DNA of 64,000 nucleotides, taken from Brienomyrus brachyistius. Its lineage: Eukaryota; Chordata; Actinopteri; Osteoglossiformes; Mormyridae. The notes beneath the pieces are model-generated. The model ran no database searches. It worked only from the letters and a program-made list of their open reading frames with translations, and was not told the DNA's origin. Position 1 is the stretch's first letter, and each line of letters begins with the position of its first letter. Shown here in pieces: positions 21,800 to 33,255 of the stretch. The position numbers were made by a program, and so were the translations under genes. The stretch is taken from contig NC_064554.1 of NCBI RefSeq assembly GCF_023856365.1, positions 2,595,001 to 2,659,000 on the forward strand, given 5' to 3'.

Positions 21800-22770
21800 T
21801 GCACATTCCGCTAACTCGATGTGGATATTTCTCCGTCTATGAACGCCACTCCAATCCTGTTACTTGATACGATTCCTTTCTTCTTTCGTACAAAAGGGTA
21901 TCCCGACATAAACAAACCATTCGTTCTTATGCGGCCTCCTCTTTCCTTCCTTTATTTCTTTCTTTCTTTCTTTCGGCCCGTCTTTTCCTTTTCCAATCCG
22001 CTCCGGTTATTCTTACGGCGTGTGCGCTGGCTGCTAGGAAAACGACTAGGTCCCTATCGTGCGCCTAATCCCCTCCTCCTTCCACCCCCCAGATGTACTC
22101 CGTCCTCTTCCCCCCTCCTCCTTCGCTTTAATACACACCGATATGGGTGAACACACATCCGTAGGTTTTCCCTTGAATTTTACATATTCTGTTAAGACAC
22201 GTTGTTGGTCACTTATATCGCATACAATAGTATTTCAAATAACGCCACGCTGCAAGTAATTAATAGCTGGCAGGTTACAAAGTGTCGTCCCATTTTGAAT
22301 GTATCAAATACATGTTGTTTTATTTCAATTTCCACTTCAACCTGTATATACAATAATCGAGTGTGACAATTCATTCGTTTTTGGCTGTTTTCATGAGCCT
22401 TGTTTTGCTCTAAAATATCATCGGGCAGAACATATATCAAAACATATGGATACAGCTAATATTGCTAACTGGCGGGGGAGGGGCAAAAAAACCCATGAGC
22501 GAGGAGTGTGGAGGGTGAGTCAAAGGAAGGAGGTGTTTTACTCCTTTTGGAAGTCGACGATCTAACAGTAAGATGGGTGATGAGCCGCAAGCGACGCCGA
22601 AAGACCAATAAATAAGACAACAAGGCGAGAAAAGGAAACAATGCCGAACGAGCAAACCCGCGTGATTCAGCGCTACGGCACCGCAGCGGCTCCCCTGACT
22701 TCGTGGTGCGGGCGCGACGCACAGCGGACGTGAACAGTAGTGTTCAGTGAAAGCCGAGCCTGTTGGTAAA
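21800..22770 (-). promoter_or_regulatory. conserved upstream region of rbfox2 first exon A (candidate promoter)
   Basis: Blocks at 21820-22150 and 22500-22760 are retained in all three copies, including GGCGTGTGCGCTGGCTGCTAG and the CpG-rich stretch with GCGGGCGCGACGCACAGCGG. In B and C the second block holds AAGATGGCGG (a YY1-type word) and TGACGTC (a CRE core). In copy A these read AAGATGGGTG and TGACTTC. The promoter role is inferred from position and retention. Confidence 0.4.
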
Positions 22771-23272
22771 ATGTCAGTAAGTCACGCATAAAAACAGCGT
22801 CACATCTGGTGCATAACAAGTCCAAGACAATAATACAGCAGCCTTTTATGGCATTAATCGTCGACACACCACAACGAAATGTGTTCTCTGCATTTAACCC
22901 ACATTTGACAGAGCAGTGGGAAGATATTATTTAGTGCCCGGATAGTGGTGAATGGTGGTGGGGTAGTTGCTGGCCTGGGATTCGAACCAGAAACCTTCCA
23001 CTCTCCTAACCCAGAGGTCGGCAACCTTTTTAAACCAAAGAGCAATTTTCTCCTAAATGTGAGTCACAATGTGTAAAGAAGGGAGTTTGAGATATGATTT
23101 TTAAATGTGACAAGTGTATATATGCATTTAACACAAAAAATAAAAGTTCAAGTACTTACAAAACCTATTATTGAAAAACTTTTTTTTAGGGGGGGCATCT
23201 CAGGTTTAAATCACTTGGACATGTAACAGCGCAAAAGTGACTAACAGTACAGCACTGGTTAGTTGTGTTACT

Positions 23273-26200
23273 GTCTTCACCCTCATCCCTCCTTTCATCT
23301 GGCTCTGTTGCATTAGTCTTCACCTTCATCCCTCCTTTCATCTGGTTCTGTAGCATTAGTCTTCATCCTCATCCTTCCTTTTGTCTGGTTCCGTAGCGAT
23401 AGTCTTCAACCACATCCCTCCTTTCATCTGGCTCTGTAGCATTAGTCTTCATCCTCATCCCTCCTTTTGTCTGGCTCCGTAGCGATAGTCTTCACCCTCA
23501 TCCCTCCTTTTGTCTGGCTCTGTAGCGATAGTCTTCACCCTCATCCCTCCTTTTGTCTGGCTCTGTAGCAATAGTCTTCACCCTAATCCCTCCTTTCGTC
23601 TGGCTCTGTAACGATAGTCTTCACCTTCATCCCTCCTTTTGTCTGTTTCTGTAGCGATAGTCTTCACCCTCATCCCTCCTTTCATCTGGCTCTGTAGTGA
23701 TAGTCTTCACCTTCATCCCTCCTTTCATCTGGCTCTGTAGCAATAGACTTCACCTTCATCCCTCCTTTTGTCTGGTTCTGTAGCAATAGTCTTCACCCTC
23801 ATCCCTCCTTTCATCTGGCTCTGTAGCATTAGTCTTCACCCTCATCCCTCCTTTTGTCTGGCTCCGTAGCGATAGTCTTCACCCTCATCCCTCCTTTCGT
23901 CTGGTTCTGTAGCATTAGTCTTCATCCTCATCCTTCCTTTTGTCTGGTTCCGTAGCTATAGTCTTCAACCTCATCCCTCCTTTCATCTGGCTCTGTAGCA
24001 TTAGTCTTCATCCTCATCCCTCCTTTTGTCTGGCTCCGTAGCGATAGTCTTCACCCTCATCCCTCCTTTCGTCTGGCTCTGTAGCGATAGTCTTCACCCT
24101 CATCCCTCCTTTTGTCTGGCTCTGTAGCAATAGTCTTCACCCTAATCCCTCCTTTCGTCTGGCTCTGTAACGATAGTCTTCACCTTCATCCCTCCTTTTG
24201 TCTGGTTCTGTAGAAATAGTCTTCACGCTCATCCCTCCTTTCATCTGGCTCTGTAGCATTAGTCTTCACCCTCATCCCTCCTTTTTTCTGGCTCCGTAGC
24301 GATAGTCTTCACCCTCATCCCTCCTTTCATCTGGCTCTGTAGTGATAGTCTTCACCTTCATCCCTCCTTTCATCTGGCTCTGTAGCAATAGACTTCACCT
24401 TCATCCCTCCTTTTGTCTGGTTCTGTAGCAATAGTCTTCACCCTCATCCCTCCTTTCATCTGGCTCTGTAGCATTAGTCTTCACCCTCATCCCTCCTTTT
24501 GTCTGGCTCCGTAGCGATAGTCTTCACCCTCATCCCTCCTTTCGTCTGGCTCTGTAGTGATAGTCTTCACCCTCATCCCTCCTTTTGTCTGGCTCTGCAG
24601 CAATAGTCTTCACCCTAATCCCTCCTTTCGTCTGGCTCTGTAGCGATAGTCTTCACCCTCATCCCTCCTTTTCTCTGGCTCTGTAGCAATAGTCTTCACC
24701 CTCATCCCTCCTTTCGTCTGGCTCTGTGGCGATAGTCTTCACCCTCATCCCTCCTTTCATCTGGCGCTGTAGCAATAGTCTTCATCCTCATCCGTCCTTT
24801 CATCTGGTTCTGTAGCAATAGTCTTCACCCTCATCCCTCCTTTCATCTGGCTCTGTAGCATTAGTCTTCACCCTCATCCCTCCTTTCGTCTGGCTCTGTA
24901 GTGATAGTCTTCACCCTCATCCCTCCTTTTGTCTGGCTCTGTAGTGATAGTCTTCACCCTCATCCCTCCTTTCGTCTGGCTCTGTAGTGATAGTCTTCAC
25001 CCTCATCCCTCCTTTCATCTGGCTCCGTGGCGATAGTCTTCACCCTCATCCCTCCTTTTGTCTGGCTCTGTAGTGATAGTCTTCACCCTCATCCCTCCTT
25101 TCATCTGGCTCTGTAGCAGTAGACTTCACCTTCATCCCTCCTTTCATCTGGTTCTGTAGCAATAGTCTTCACCCTCATCCCTCCTTTCATCTGGCTCTGT
25201 AGCATTAGTCTTCACCCTCATCCCTCCTTTTGTCTGGCTCTGCAGCACTAGTCTTCACCCTAATCCCTCCTTTCGTCTGGCTCTGTAGCGATAGTCTTCA
25301 CCCTCATCCCTCCTTTTGTCTGGCTCTGTAGCAATAGTCTTCACCCTCATCCCTCCTTTCGTCTGGCTCTGTAGCAATAGTCTTCACCCTCATCCCTCCT
25401 TTTGTCTGGCTCTGTAGCAATAGTCTTCACCCTCATCCCTCCTTTCGTCTGGCTCTGTGGCGATAGTCTTCACCCTCATCCCTCCTTTCATCTGGCGCTG
25501 TAGCAATAGTCTTCACCTTCATCCCTCCTTTCATCTGGCTCTGTAGCAATAGACTTCACCTTCATCCCTTTTTTTGTCTGGTCCTGTAGCAATAGTCTTC
25601 ACCCTCATCCCTCCTTTCATCTGGCTCTGTAGCATTAGTCTTCACCCTCATCCCTCCTTTCATCTGGCTCCGTGGCGATAGTCTTCACCCTCATCCCTCC
25701 TTTTGTCTGGCTCTGTAGTGATAGTCTTCACCCTCATCCCTCCTTTTGTCTGGCTCTGTAGTGATAGTCTTCACCCTCATCCCTCCTTTCATCTGGCTCT
25801 GTAGCAATAGACTTCACCCTCATCCCTCCTTTCGTCTGGTTCTGTAGCAATAGTCTTCTCCCTCATCCCTCCTTTCATCTGGCTCTGTAGCATTAGTCTT
25901 CATCCTCATCCCTCCTTTTGTCTGGCTCCATAGCGATAGTCTTCACCCTCATCCCTCCTTTCATCTGGCTCTGTAGCATTAGTCTTCATCCTCATCCCTC
26001 CTTTTGTCTGGCTCCGTAGCGATAGTCTTCACCCTCATCCCTCCTTTCATCTGGCTCTGTAGTGATAGTCTTCACCCTCATCCCTCCTTTTGTCTGGCTC
26101 TGCAGTAATAGTCTTCACCCTAATCCCTCCTTTCGTCTGGCTCTGTAGCAGTAGTCTTCACCCTCATCCCTCCTTTTGTCTGGCTCTGTAGCAATAGTCT

Positions 26201-28343
26201 TCACCCTCATCCCTCCTTTCGTCTGGCTCTGTGGCGATAGTCTTCACCCTCATCCCTCCTTTCATCTGGCGCTGTAGTAATAGTCTTCACCTTCATCCCT
26301 CCTTTCATCTGGCTCTGTAGCAATAGACTTCACCTTCATCCCTTTTTTTGTCTGGTTCTGTAGCAATAGTCTTCACCCTCATCCCTCCTTTCATCTGGCT
26401 CTGTAGCATTAGTCTTCACCCTCATCCCTCCTTTCGTCTGGCTCTGTAGTGATAGTCTTCACCCTCATCCCTCCTTTTCTCTGGCTCTGTAGTGATAGTC
26501 TTCACCCTCATCCCTCCTTTTCTCTGGCTCTGTAGTGATAGTCTTCACCCTCATCCCTCCTTTCGTCTGGCTCTGTAGTGATAGTCTTCACCCTCATCCC
26601 TCCTTTCATCTGGCTCTGTAGCAATAGACTTCACCTTCATCCCTCCTTTCGTCTGGTTCTGTAGCAATAGTCTTCACCCTCATCCCTCCTTTCATCTGGC
26701 TCTGTAGCATTAGTCTTCATCCTCATCCCTCCTTTTGTCTGGCTCCGTAGCGATAGTCTTCACCCTCATCCCTCCTTTTGTCTGGCTCTGTAGCGATAGT
26801 CTTCACCCTCATCCCTCCTTTTGTCTGGCTCTGTAGTGATAGTCTTCACGCTCATCCCTCCTTTCATCTGGCTCTGTAGCAATAGACTTCACCCTCATCC
26901 CTCCTTTCGTCTGGTTCTGTAGCAATAGTCTTCACCCTCATCCCTCCTTTCGTCTGGCTCTGTAGCATTAGTCTTCATCCTCATCCCTCCTTTTGTCTGG
27001 CTCCGTAGCGATAGTCTTCACCCTCATCCCTCCTTTCGTCTGGCTCTGTAGTGATAGTCTTCACCCTCATCCCTCCTTTTGTCTGGCTCTGCAGCAATAG
27101 TCTTCACCCTAATCCCTCCTTTCGTCTGGCTCTGTAGCGATAGTCTTCACCCTCATCCCTCCTTTTGTCTGGCTCTGTAGCAATAGTCTTCACCCTCATC
27201 CCTCCTTTCGTCTGGCTCTGTGGCGATAGTCTTCACCCTCATCCCTCCTTTCATCTGGCGCTGTAGCAATAGTCTTCACCTTCATCCCTCCTTTCATCTG
27301 GCTCTGTAGCAATAGACTTCACCTTCATCCCTTTTTTTGTCTGGTTCTGTAGCAATAGTCTTCACCCTCATCCCTCCTTTCGTCTGGCTCTGTAGTGATA
27401 GTCTTCACCCTCATCCCTCCTTTTGTCTGGCTCTGTAGTGATAGTCTTCACCCTCATCCCTCCTTTCGTCTGGCTCTTTAGTGATAGTCTTCACCCTCAT
27501 CCCTCCTTTCATCTGGCTCCGTGGCGATAGTCTTCACCCTCATCCCTCCTTTTGTCTGGCTCTGTAGTGATAGTCTTCACCCTCATCCCTCCTTTCATCT
27601 GGCTCTGTAGCAATAGACTTCACCTTCATCCCTCCTTTCGTCTGGTTCTGTAGCAATAGTCTTCACCCTCATCCCTCCTTTCATCTGGCTCTGTAGCATT
27701 AGTCTTCATCCTCATCCCTCCTTTTGTCTGGCTCCGTAGCGATAGTCTTCACCCTCATCCCTCCTTTTGTCTGGCTCTGTAGCGATAGTCTTCACCCTCA
27801 TCCCTCCTTTTGTCTGGCTCTGTAGTGATAGTCTTCACCCTCATCCCTCCTTTCATCTGGCTCTGTAGCAATAGACTTCACCCTCATCCCTCCTTTCGTC
27901 TGGTTCTGTAGCAATAGTCTTCACCCTCATCCCTCCTTTCATCTGGCTCTGTAGCATTAGTCTTCATCCTCATCCCTCCTTTTGTCTGGCTCCGTAGCGA
28001 TAGTCTTCACCCTCATCCCTCCTTTCATCTGGCTCTGTAGCATTAGTCTTCATCCTCATCCCTCCTTTTGTCTGGCTCCATAGCGATAGTCTTCACCCTC
28101 ATCCCTCCTTTCGTCTGGCTCTGTAGCAATAGTCTTCACCCTCATCCCTCTTTTTGTCTGGCTCTGTAGCGATAGTCTTCACCCCAATCCCTCCTTTCGT
28201 CTGGCTCTGTAGCAGTAGTCTTCACCTTCACCCCTCCTTTCACCTGGCCCTGTAGCAGTAGACTTCACCTTCATCCCTCCTTTCGTCTGGTACTGTAGCG
28301 ATAGTCTTCACCCTCATCCCTCCTTTCTTCTGGCTCTGTAGTC
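23273..28343. repeat. 43-bp minisatellite, about 118 units, with higher-order periodicity
   Basis: The unit begins GTCTTCACCCTCATCCCTCC and ends near CTGTAGCAATA. Units differ by substitutions (TTTCATCTGG/TTTTGTCTGG; AGCAATA/AGTGATA/AGCATTA) with almost no length change. The variant GGCGCTGT starts at 24763, 25494, 26268 and 27257, that is 17, 18 and 23 units apart exactly. No spacers, so not CRISPR; 43 is not divisible by three and no long frame is open. Confidence 0.95.
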
Positions 28344-28958
28344 GCTGCTCTTGACTCTCCACTTCAGTGCTGTAACTCTGGTGACCGAACAGTGCAAAAT
28401 GTCCTCAGCACTCCCAACTCAACTGGCTATATTATGTAAATTAGAGAAAATATAATAATTGTAGCTGCCGCCAGTAAATTGGTTGCTTAAGCATTTATTT
28501 CATATTTATTTGTATTTTGTCCAACGAATGTATTTTGTTTCATTTTGTTGCCAACATGTCATTATTAGCAAAATTACTAGTAAAAATAAAAGGTTTAATT
28601 TAGAATGCAGTAATGTTTCCTAATTCTGATCAGAAGGAGCACACGCTATGATACTGTTTTGCCTTTTCTTGTTTTTATATGTATGTTCGCGATTATTCGC
28701 TGTATTGTAAACGCAGTAGAAATATGTAGATCGTTTACTTAAGACCCATGAATGATTACTGTATGTATAATGGCAAAAGAATTTTGTAAAAATGGAGTTG
28801 TAATGCTAATATTCTTTTATTGTTTCACGGTGTTTGATTTGTCACGTTGATGGAAGGAAAATTTTAAAATTTCATGCTGAACATCAATTGAATCGTGATG
28901 TAATTTCTGAGAGAAGAAAACATAAGGAGAAAACATTTTTACGAAGACCTAGGAAGGC

Positions 28959-29189
28959 GTGGTGACAATTTATTACAAAAAGCATATGAAAGAATTAGGA
29001 ATCCCAATAAACGTTGAAGCGTACATCCTATCTCAGGTGCTTAAGAAAACTCCGGAAACCATACAATTTAACCATAGAGGCAATCTTGTTTTAGCGAATG
29101 ACTATAAGATTATGCAGTTAAAACGTAACAAGCGTGCGACGGACTGCCTAATTCACATATGCTTAAAGAAATATCTAAACAAAAAATAA
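28959..29189 (+). CDS. short unrecognised frame inside the hAT element
   Basis: 76 codons, lysine-rich, with no motif I recognise. It lies in the AT-rich right arm of the hAT element, where a remnant of a transposase or a chance frame are both possible. The only support is its length in otherwise stop-rich DNA, so confidence is low. Confidence 0.15.
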   Translation: MVTIYYKKHMKELGIPINVEAYILSQVLKKTPETIQFNHRGNLVLANDYKIMQLKRNKRATDCLIHICLKKYLNKK

Positions 29190-29377
29190 TAATATTAACC
29201 CATAAGTAAATGATTTATCTTTACGAAAGTATTAACATATGTTAAGACATGAAAATGTGAATTCGTGTATTGTTATGAGAAGAGCTGCAGTCACGTGGTA
29301 AAAGAGCCGCAGGTTGCCGACCCCTGCCCTAACCATTAGGCCACCAGAACCCCATTTGTTTACATATTTGTTTTCAT

Positions 29378-29412
29378 TCATTCATTCATTCATTCATTCA
29401 TTCAATCAATCA
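29378..29412. repeat. (TTCA)n microsatellite
   Basis: Six or seven TTCA units followed by degenerate ATCA units. Confidence 0.9.
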
Positions 29413-29799
29413 CTTTATCTATTTATTTAATTTGAATTATTGTACTTCCATATGGAAACGTCCTGAATGTCTCTCTTTTGCGTTTTTATAGCTAGCAAGT
29501 TTTTATGCATGACTCCGAATACCATAAACGGTTACAGAAAATGGATGGATGGAGGGCTAGTTAGCCATCGAACCTACCGCCCTCCTTTCCCTTCCAGGCT
29601 TGGCAAAGGCCACTTATGATATGCCCAGAATTTAATCAGCAACGGTCAGGGTAACTAAAAGTTCATCACTGTGTAGAAACAATGTCACTGTGCTCACATA
29701 CAAATTGCACATATATAAATCAGGAAAACCTGATTGGGTCTTGGTTGCACCACGCATGTGTGAGGTTTTCATGTCAACTTCAGCGTTAGAGACATATAC

Positions 29800-30400
29800 G
29801 CCGGGCCCGCGTCTTTCGGCGTTAGCGTCAGGTACACCGGCCCCGGCTCCTTCGGCGTTAGCGTCATGTACGGCGGTGGCATTAGCGTCATGTATGCTGG
29901 TGGCGTTAGCGTCAGGTACACCGGCCCCGGCTCCTTCGGCGTTAGCGTCATGTACGGCGGTGGCATTAGCGTCATGTATGCTGGTGGCGTTAGCGTCAGG
30001 TACACCGGCCCCGGCTCCTTCGGCGTTAGCGTCATGTACGGCGGTGGCATTAGCGTCATGTATGCTGGTGGCGTTAGCGTCAGGTACACCGGCCCCGGCT
30101 CCTTCGGCGTTAGCGTCATGTACGGCGGTGGCATTAGCGTCATGTATGCTGGTGGCGTTGGCGTCAGGTACACCGGCCCCGGCTCCTTCGGCGTTAGCGT
30201 CATGTACGGCGGTGGCATTAGCGTCATGTATGCTGGTGGCGTTGGCGTCAGGTACACCGGCCCCGGCTCCTTCGGCGTTAGCGTCATGTACGGCGGTGGC
30301 ATTAGCGTCATGTATGCTGGTGGCGTTAGCGTCAGGTACACCGGCCCCGGCTCCTTCGGCGTTAGCGTCAGGTACGTCGGCTCCTTCGGCGTTAGCGTCA
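29800..30400. repeat. 84-bp minisatellite built from 36+24+24 bp sub-units
   Basis: Six full units, each made of a 36-bp block (GGCGTTAGCGTCAGGTACAC and on) and two 24-bp blocks sharing the GGCRTTAGCGTCATGTA start. Spacing of the TGTATGCTGG word is 84 bp throughout. Because 84 is divisible by three, several frames stay open on both strands; the minus-strand frame gives a 28-residue period (VPDANA, IHDANA, VHDANA). GC-rich compared with the DNA around it. Confidence 0.92.
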
Positions 30401-30432
30401 GGTACACCGCTCACGGCCGGTGTACCTGACGC
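30395..30432. repeat. perfect 15-bp hairpin at the end of the 84-bp array
   Basis: GCGTCAGGTACACCG at 30395-30409 is followed after 8 nt by its exact complement at 30418-30432. The left arm is itself part of the repeat unit, so the last unit appears inverted. Confidence 0.9.
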
Positions 30433-30655
30433 CCGGCTCATTCAAAAGCATGTTAAAGCAGCTCATCCTGTAATAGCTTTAATGGCCATGAACCCCATCC
30501 GACGCTGCACTGGGTACAGGACAGGAAAACGGCCTGAATGGGATTCCAGTCCCTCACATGGCACCATGCAGTGCTTCCCAACCTTCTTATCTGCCATGGG
30601 ACACTTCATAATTATCAGTTATAATTAATACACCATTATACACATCGCTTAGTAT

Positions 30656-31158
30656 TTATCTAAGCCATTTAAAAATACATTCAAAATTTGGCTTGGATGC
30701 AGCTGCTCTGCTATGGAAACCCATCCCATGAAGTTCTCTACACACTGTTCTTGAGCTAATCTGAAGGCCACAGAAAGTTTGGAGGTCTGTAGCAGACAGT
30801 TGGCGACTTCTGCACACTCTGCACCTCAGCACGCATTGTTCCCACTCTGTAATTTTATGTGGAGTTGCTGTTGTTCCCAATAGCTTCCACTTTGTTATAA
30901 TACCACTAACAGCTGACTGTGGAATACTTAGTAGCGAGGAAATTTCACGAATGGACTTATTGCGCAGGTGGCATCCTGTCACGGTACCACGCTTTAATTC
31001 ACTGAGCTCCTGAGAGTGACCCATTCTTTCACAAGTGTTTGTAGAAGCAGTCTGCATGCCTAAGTGCTTGATTTTATATACCTGTGGCTATGGAAGCGAT
31101 TGGACCACCTGAATTCAATGATTTGGAGGGGTGTCCCAATACTTTTGGCAATATAGTA
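30656..31158 (-). mobile_element. truncated Tc1-type transposon (5' part with terminal repeat)
   Basis: On the minus strand it starts with the Tc1 terminal sequence TATTGCCAAAAGTATTGGGA and runs into the transposase N-terminus (ELSELKRGTVTGCHL, SVQ/SAVSGIITKWK-like helix-turn-helix, then SRQLSATDLQ). It ends in the second DNA-binding domain; the DDE catalytic domain and the other terminus are missing. It belongs to a different Tc1 family from the elements at 40752 and 55713. Confidence 0.85.
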
Positions 31159-31436
31159 TATGTGTGTATATATACATATATGAAAATGGAAAATAGATGG
31201 ATGATCTTCATGGTGGTGTAAAATTATGCTATGAAGTCTGTCAGAATGTGTTAGCTTAGCCATATCAAAACGTCTGCTAAAGTCACAGAAATATTTTGCT
31301 AAATTTTTTTTTTTTGTTTGCAAAACTTCACATTTTCTTTGTTTCATATACAAACATGCACTGGTGCATGCATGTGTGTGGCAAAATGCTTTTCCCACTT
31401 GCTTCCTGAATTCTGCTGAAATGGAAATATGTAATA

Positions 31437-31790
31437 GGGGCGGCATGGTGGTGCAGTGGTTAGCACTGTTGTCTCACACCTCTGGGACCCGGGTTCGAGT
31501 CTCCGCCTGGGTTACGTGTGCGGAGTTAGCATGTTCTCCCCATGTCGTCGTGGGGTTTCCTCCGGGTACTCCGGTTTCCCCCCACAGTCTCCACAGCTGA
31601 GGATAATTGGAGTTACTAAATTGTCCATAGGTGTGCATGTGTGAGCGAATGGTGTGTGAGTATGTCCTGCGATGGGCTGGCCCCCCATCCTGGGTTGTTC
31701 CCTGCCTCGTGCCCATTGCTTCCGGGATAGGCTCTGGGCCCCCCGCAACCCAATAGGATAAGCGGTTTGGAAAATGAATGGATGGATGGA
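31437..31790 (+). mobile_element. full-length tRNA-derived fish SINE with perfect 15-bp target duplication
   Basis: It starts GGGGCGGCATGGTGGTGCAG, includes TGGTTAGCAC (A-box region) and GGGTTCGAGTC (B-box), and ends with GATGGATGGA. TGGAAATATGTAATA at 31422-31436 is repeated exactly at 31791-31805. Absent from copy B at the equivalent position, so it inserted after duplication. Confidence 0.93.
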
Positions 31791-31805
31791 TGGAAATATG
31801 TAATA

Positions 31806-32723
31806 CAAAGAAAAGTTATATAAAAAGATAAATATTAACAAGATTAAAGTCACAATAAACTCAATAAAATAAGAGTATAATGAAAAAATGAAAAACAATG
31901 ATATCAGTAACTGCAGTGTTTTCTTTTTTTTGTTTAATGCCCCATGATACATATTTTACGGCATGATCCGTGCTACACCGTGAAGCACATAGAGCATTTT
32001 AATCAAGTACAACTCCCTTTACACTCAGTTCAGGGCCACAAAGAGCCTAGAGGTCATTCCAGGAAGGGCAGTACACACTGTGGACGGCATATCAGCCTGT
32101 GCTATAGGGACCAGGAGGCAAACTGGCAGGTTTTTAGACTGCAGGAGTAAAATGACACAAAGAAAAATGTTTGCCATTTGCAGAAATACTGGTGCATTGG
32201 AATGCTTCTTTTCACTAATCCTCCTGTTCTCCTTTGAAACAACCACACACAGAACTGAGAGTCGTTCGTGGCTTTGAGCGGACCTTTCTCAAAGCTACGG
32301 CCCAGTGTAGATGTGTCTGTTTTGCTGATGCCAACGCTTGAGCCAATGACCTTCTGATCACAGGCACAGATGTCTTACCCACGGAGCAAGTATTTGTGCC
32401 CACATCAAGTGTTACCATATTTTGCTAATCGAAAAATGGCTGCGTGATTCATAGTTTCGTTAGTGTCGTTTTCTTCCCAAAGATATAGGGATTGCGGTCG
32501 CGATCTCGGCCAATAGAGTCGCGCGCTTGGTGTCCGGCCGATCTCGCAAAGACGGGGTGAGTTTAAAAAGCAGAAGCGGGTAAGGAGATTGATCATTTTT
32601 TTCCGTGGCATCCTTCATTGATTTCTGCAGTCTGTTGATAGCAAGGCTGAATACCATTACCCAAATTGTGGGAAAAGGTGTTGTGAACCAGGCAGGTACC
32701 CAGAACAACCAGAATTAGCGAAA
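31806..32723 (+). other. 5' flank of tetraspanin copy 1
   Basis: No gene recognised. Around 32460-32700 there is similarity to 48180-48425 before tetraspanin copy 2 (GAGTCGCGCGCTTGG against GAGTCACGCGCTTGG, AAAAGGTGTTGTGAACCA), which is likely the 5' UTR and proximal promoter. At 32330-32400 a reversed tRNA-like stretch may be an old SINE. Confidence 0.5.
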
Positions 32724-32993
32724 ATGGCACTCGACGGACGTTCCCAGCTGCATAAATGTATTCTCTTTCTCATCAATATCGTGTTTGGCGTAAGTATTAT
32801 AATTTTATTACCACCATTAGTGTTTTATTTGCACAGGTTCGATTGTATCCATAGTATCCATAATCGTAATGCTGATACTAATTACGTTATTAATTCAACC
32901 TCAGTGGGCGGTTTTATTGAACTGCTAAGAGCCGGACAGGAGCACATTGAGCATCAGCTTACCTGCCGAAGTCCCATTGAGTTATTCTTTTTA

Positions 32994-33080
32994 ATCGTGT
33001 GCGCACAAGTTTGTTATCTTGTGCGCACACGTTACTTATTTTGTGCGCATAAGTTAGTTATCTTTTGCGCACAAGTTAAT
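32994..33080. repeat. tandem repeat of a GTGCGCAC-containing 27-bp unit
   Basis: About four degenerate units, each with TTGTGCGCA followed by AAGTTNGTTATCTT. Located in intron 1 of tetraspanin copy 1 and absent from copy 2. Confidence 0.75.
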
Positions 33081-33255
33081 ATTTGGAAGGAACAGGTTAG
33101 CTGTGTGTAACTGTCATGTTCTAAGAGGTTTATTTCAGCGCGTCGTACTAAGTTTGCTAGACCTGGCATTAGGGTACAATAAGATACAATAGCCTTGCAA
33201 TTAATATTACTGGAAGGAGTAAATGCAACGCTGCCGCGCACTACTTTGGTATTAA

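Larger units (their letters stand above)
17276..22770. repeat. segmental duplication copy A, part 1 (rbfox2 first-exon block)
   Basis: Homologous to 42037-47020 and 56998-62985. It starts near the shared CTCATTCC and ends near GTGAACAGTAGTGTTCAGTG. It carries part of rbfox2 intron 1, the distal first exon and its upstream region. It lacks the LINE insertion that B and C have just beyond the exon. Intron divergence from B looks like roughly one base in five near 20520-20650 by eye. Confidence 0.88.
23012..29326. mobile_element. hAT-type non-autonomous DNA transposon, 6.3 kb, carrying a giant minisatellite
   Basis: The left end is CAGAGGTCGGCAACCT and the right end, reverse complemented, is CAGGGGTCGGCAACCT followed by GCGGCTCTTTT, the terminal type known for fish hAT elements. 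The flanks are an 8-bp target duplication with one mismatch: TCCTAACC at 23004-23011 and CCCTAACC at 29327-29334. No transposase is recognisable. Most of the interior (23273-28343) is a 43-bp tandem repeat. The remaining unique DNA (23030-23270 and 28344-29310) is AT-rich. Confidence 0.85.
22865..29355 (-). mobile_element. tRNA-related SINE split by a hAT insertion
   Basis: The left part (22865-23011) contains TTCTCTGCATTTAACCCA and GGATTCGAACC, a B-box-like word in reverse orientation. The right part (29335-29355) is ATTAGGCCACCAGAACCCC. Together they form the familiar fish SINE that ends CTAACCATTAGGCCACCA. The hAT element sits inside it. Confidence 0.7.

Noticed and set aside
23273..28343. 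CRISPR-like regular array
   Set aside because: The 43-bp units are contiguous with no unique spacers, and the genome is clearly eukaryotic; it is a minisatellite.
29632..30628. Long repetitive frames (269 aa minus, 312 aa plus) taken as genes
   Set aside because: The 84-bp period keeps several frames open on both strands at once, so openness is not evidence of coding.
32330..32400. tRNA gene
   Set aside because: Only a loose reversed tRNA-like stretch with no full set of stems; at most an old SINE head.
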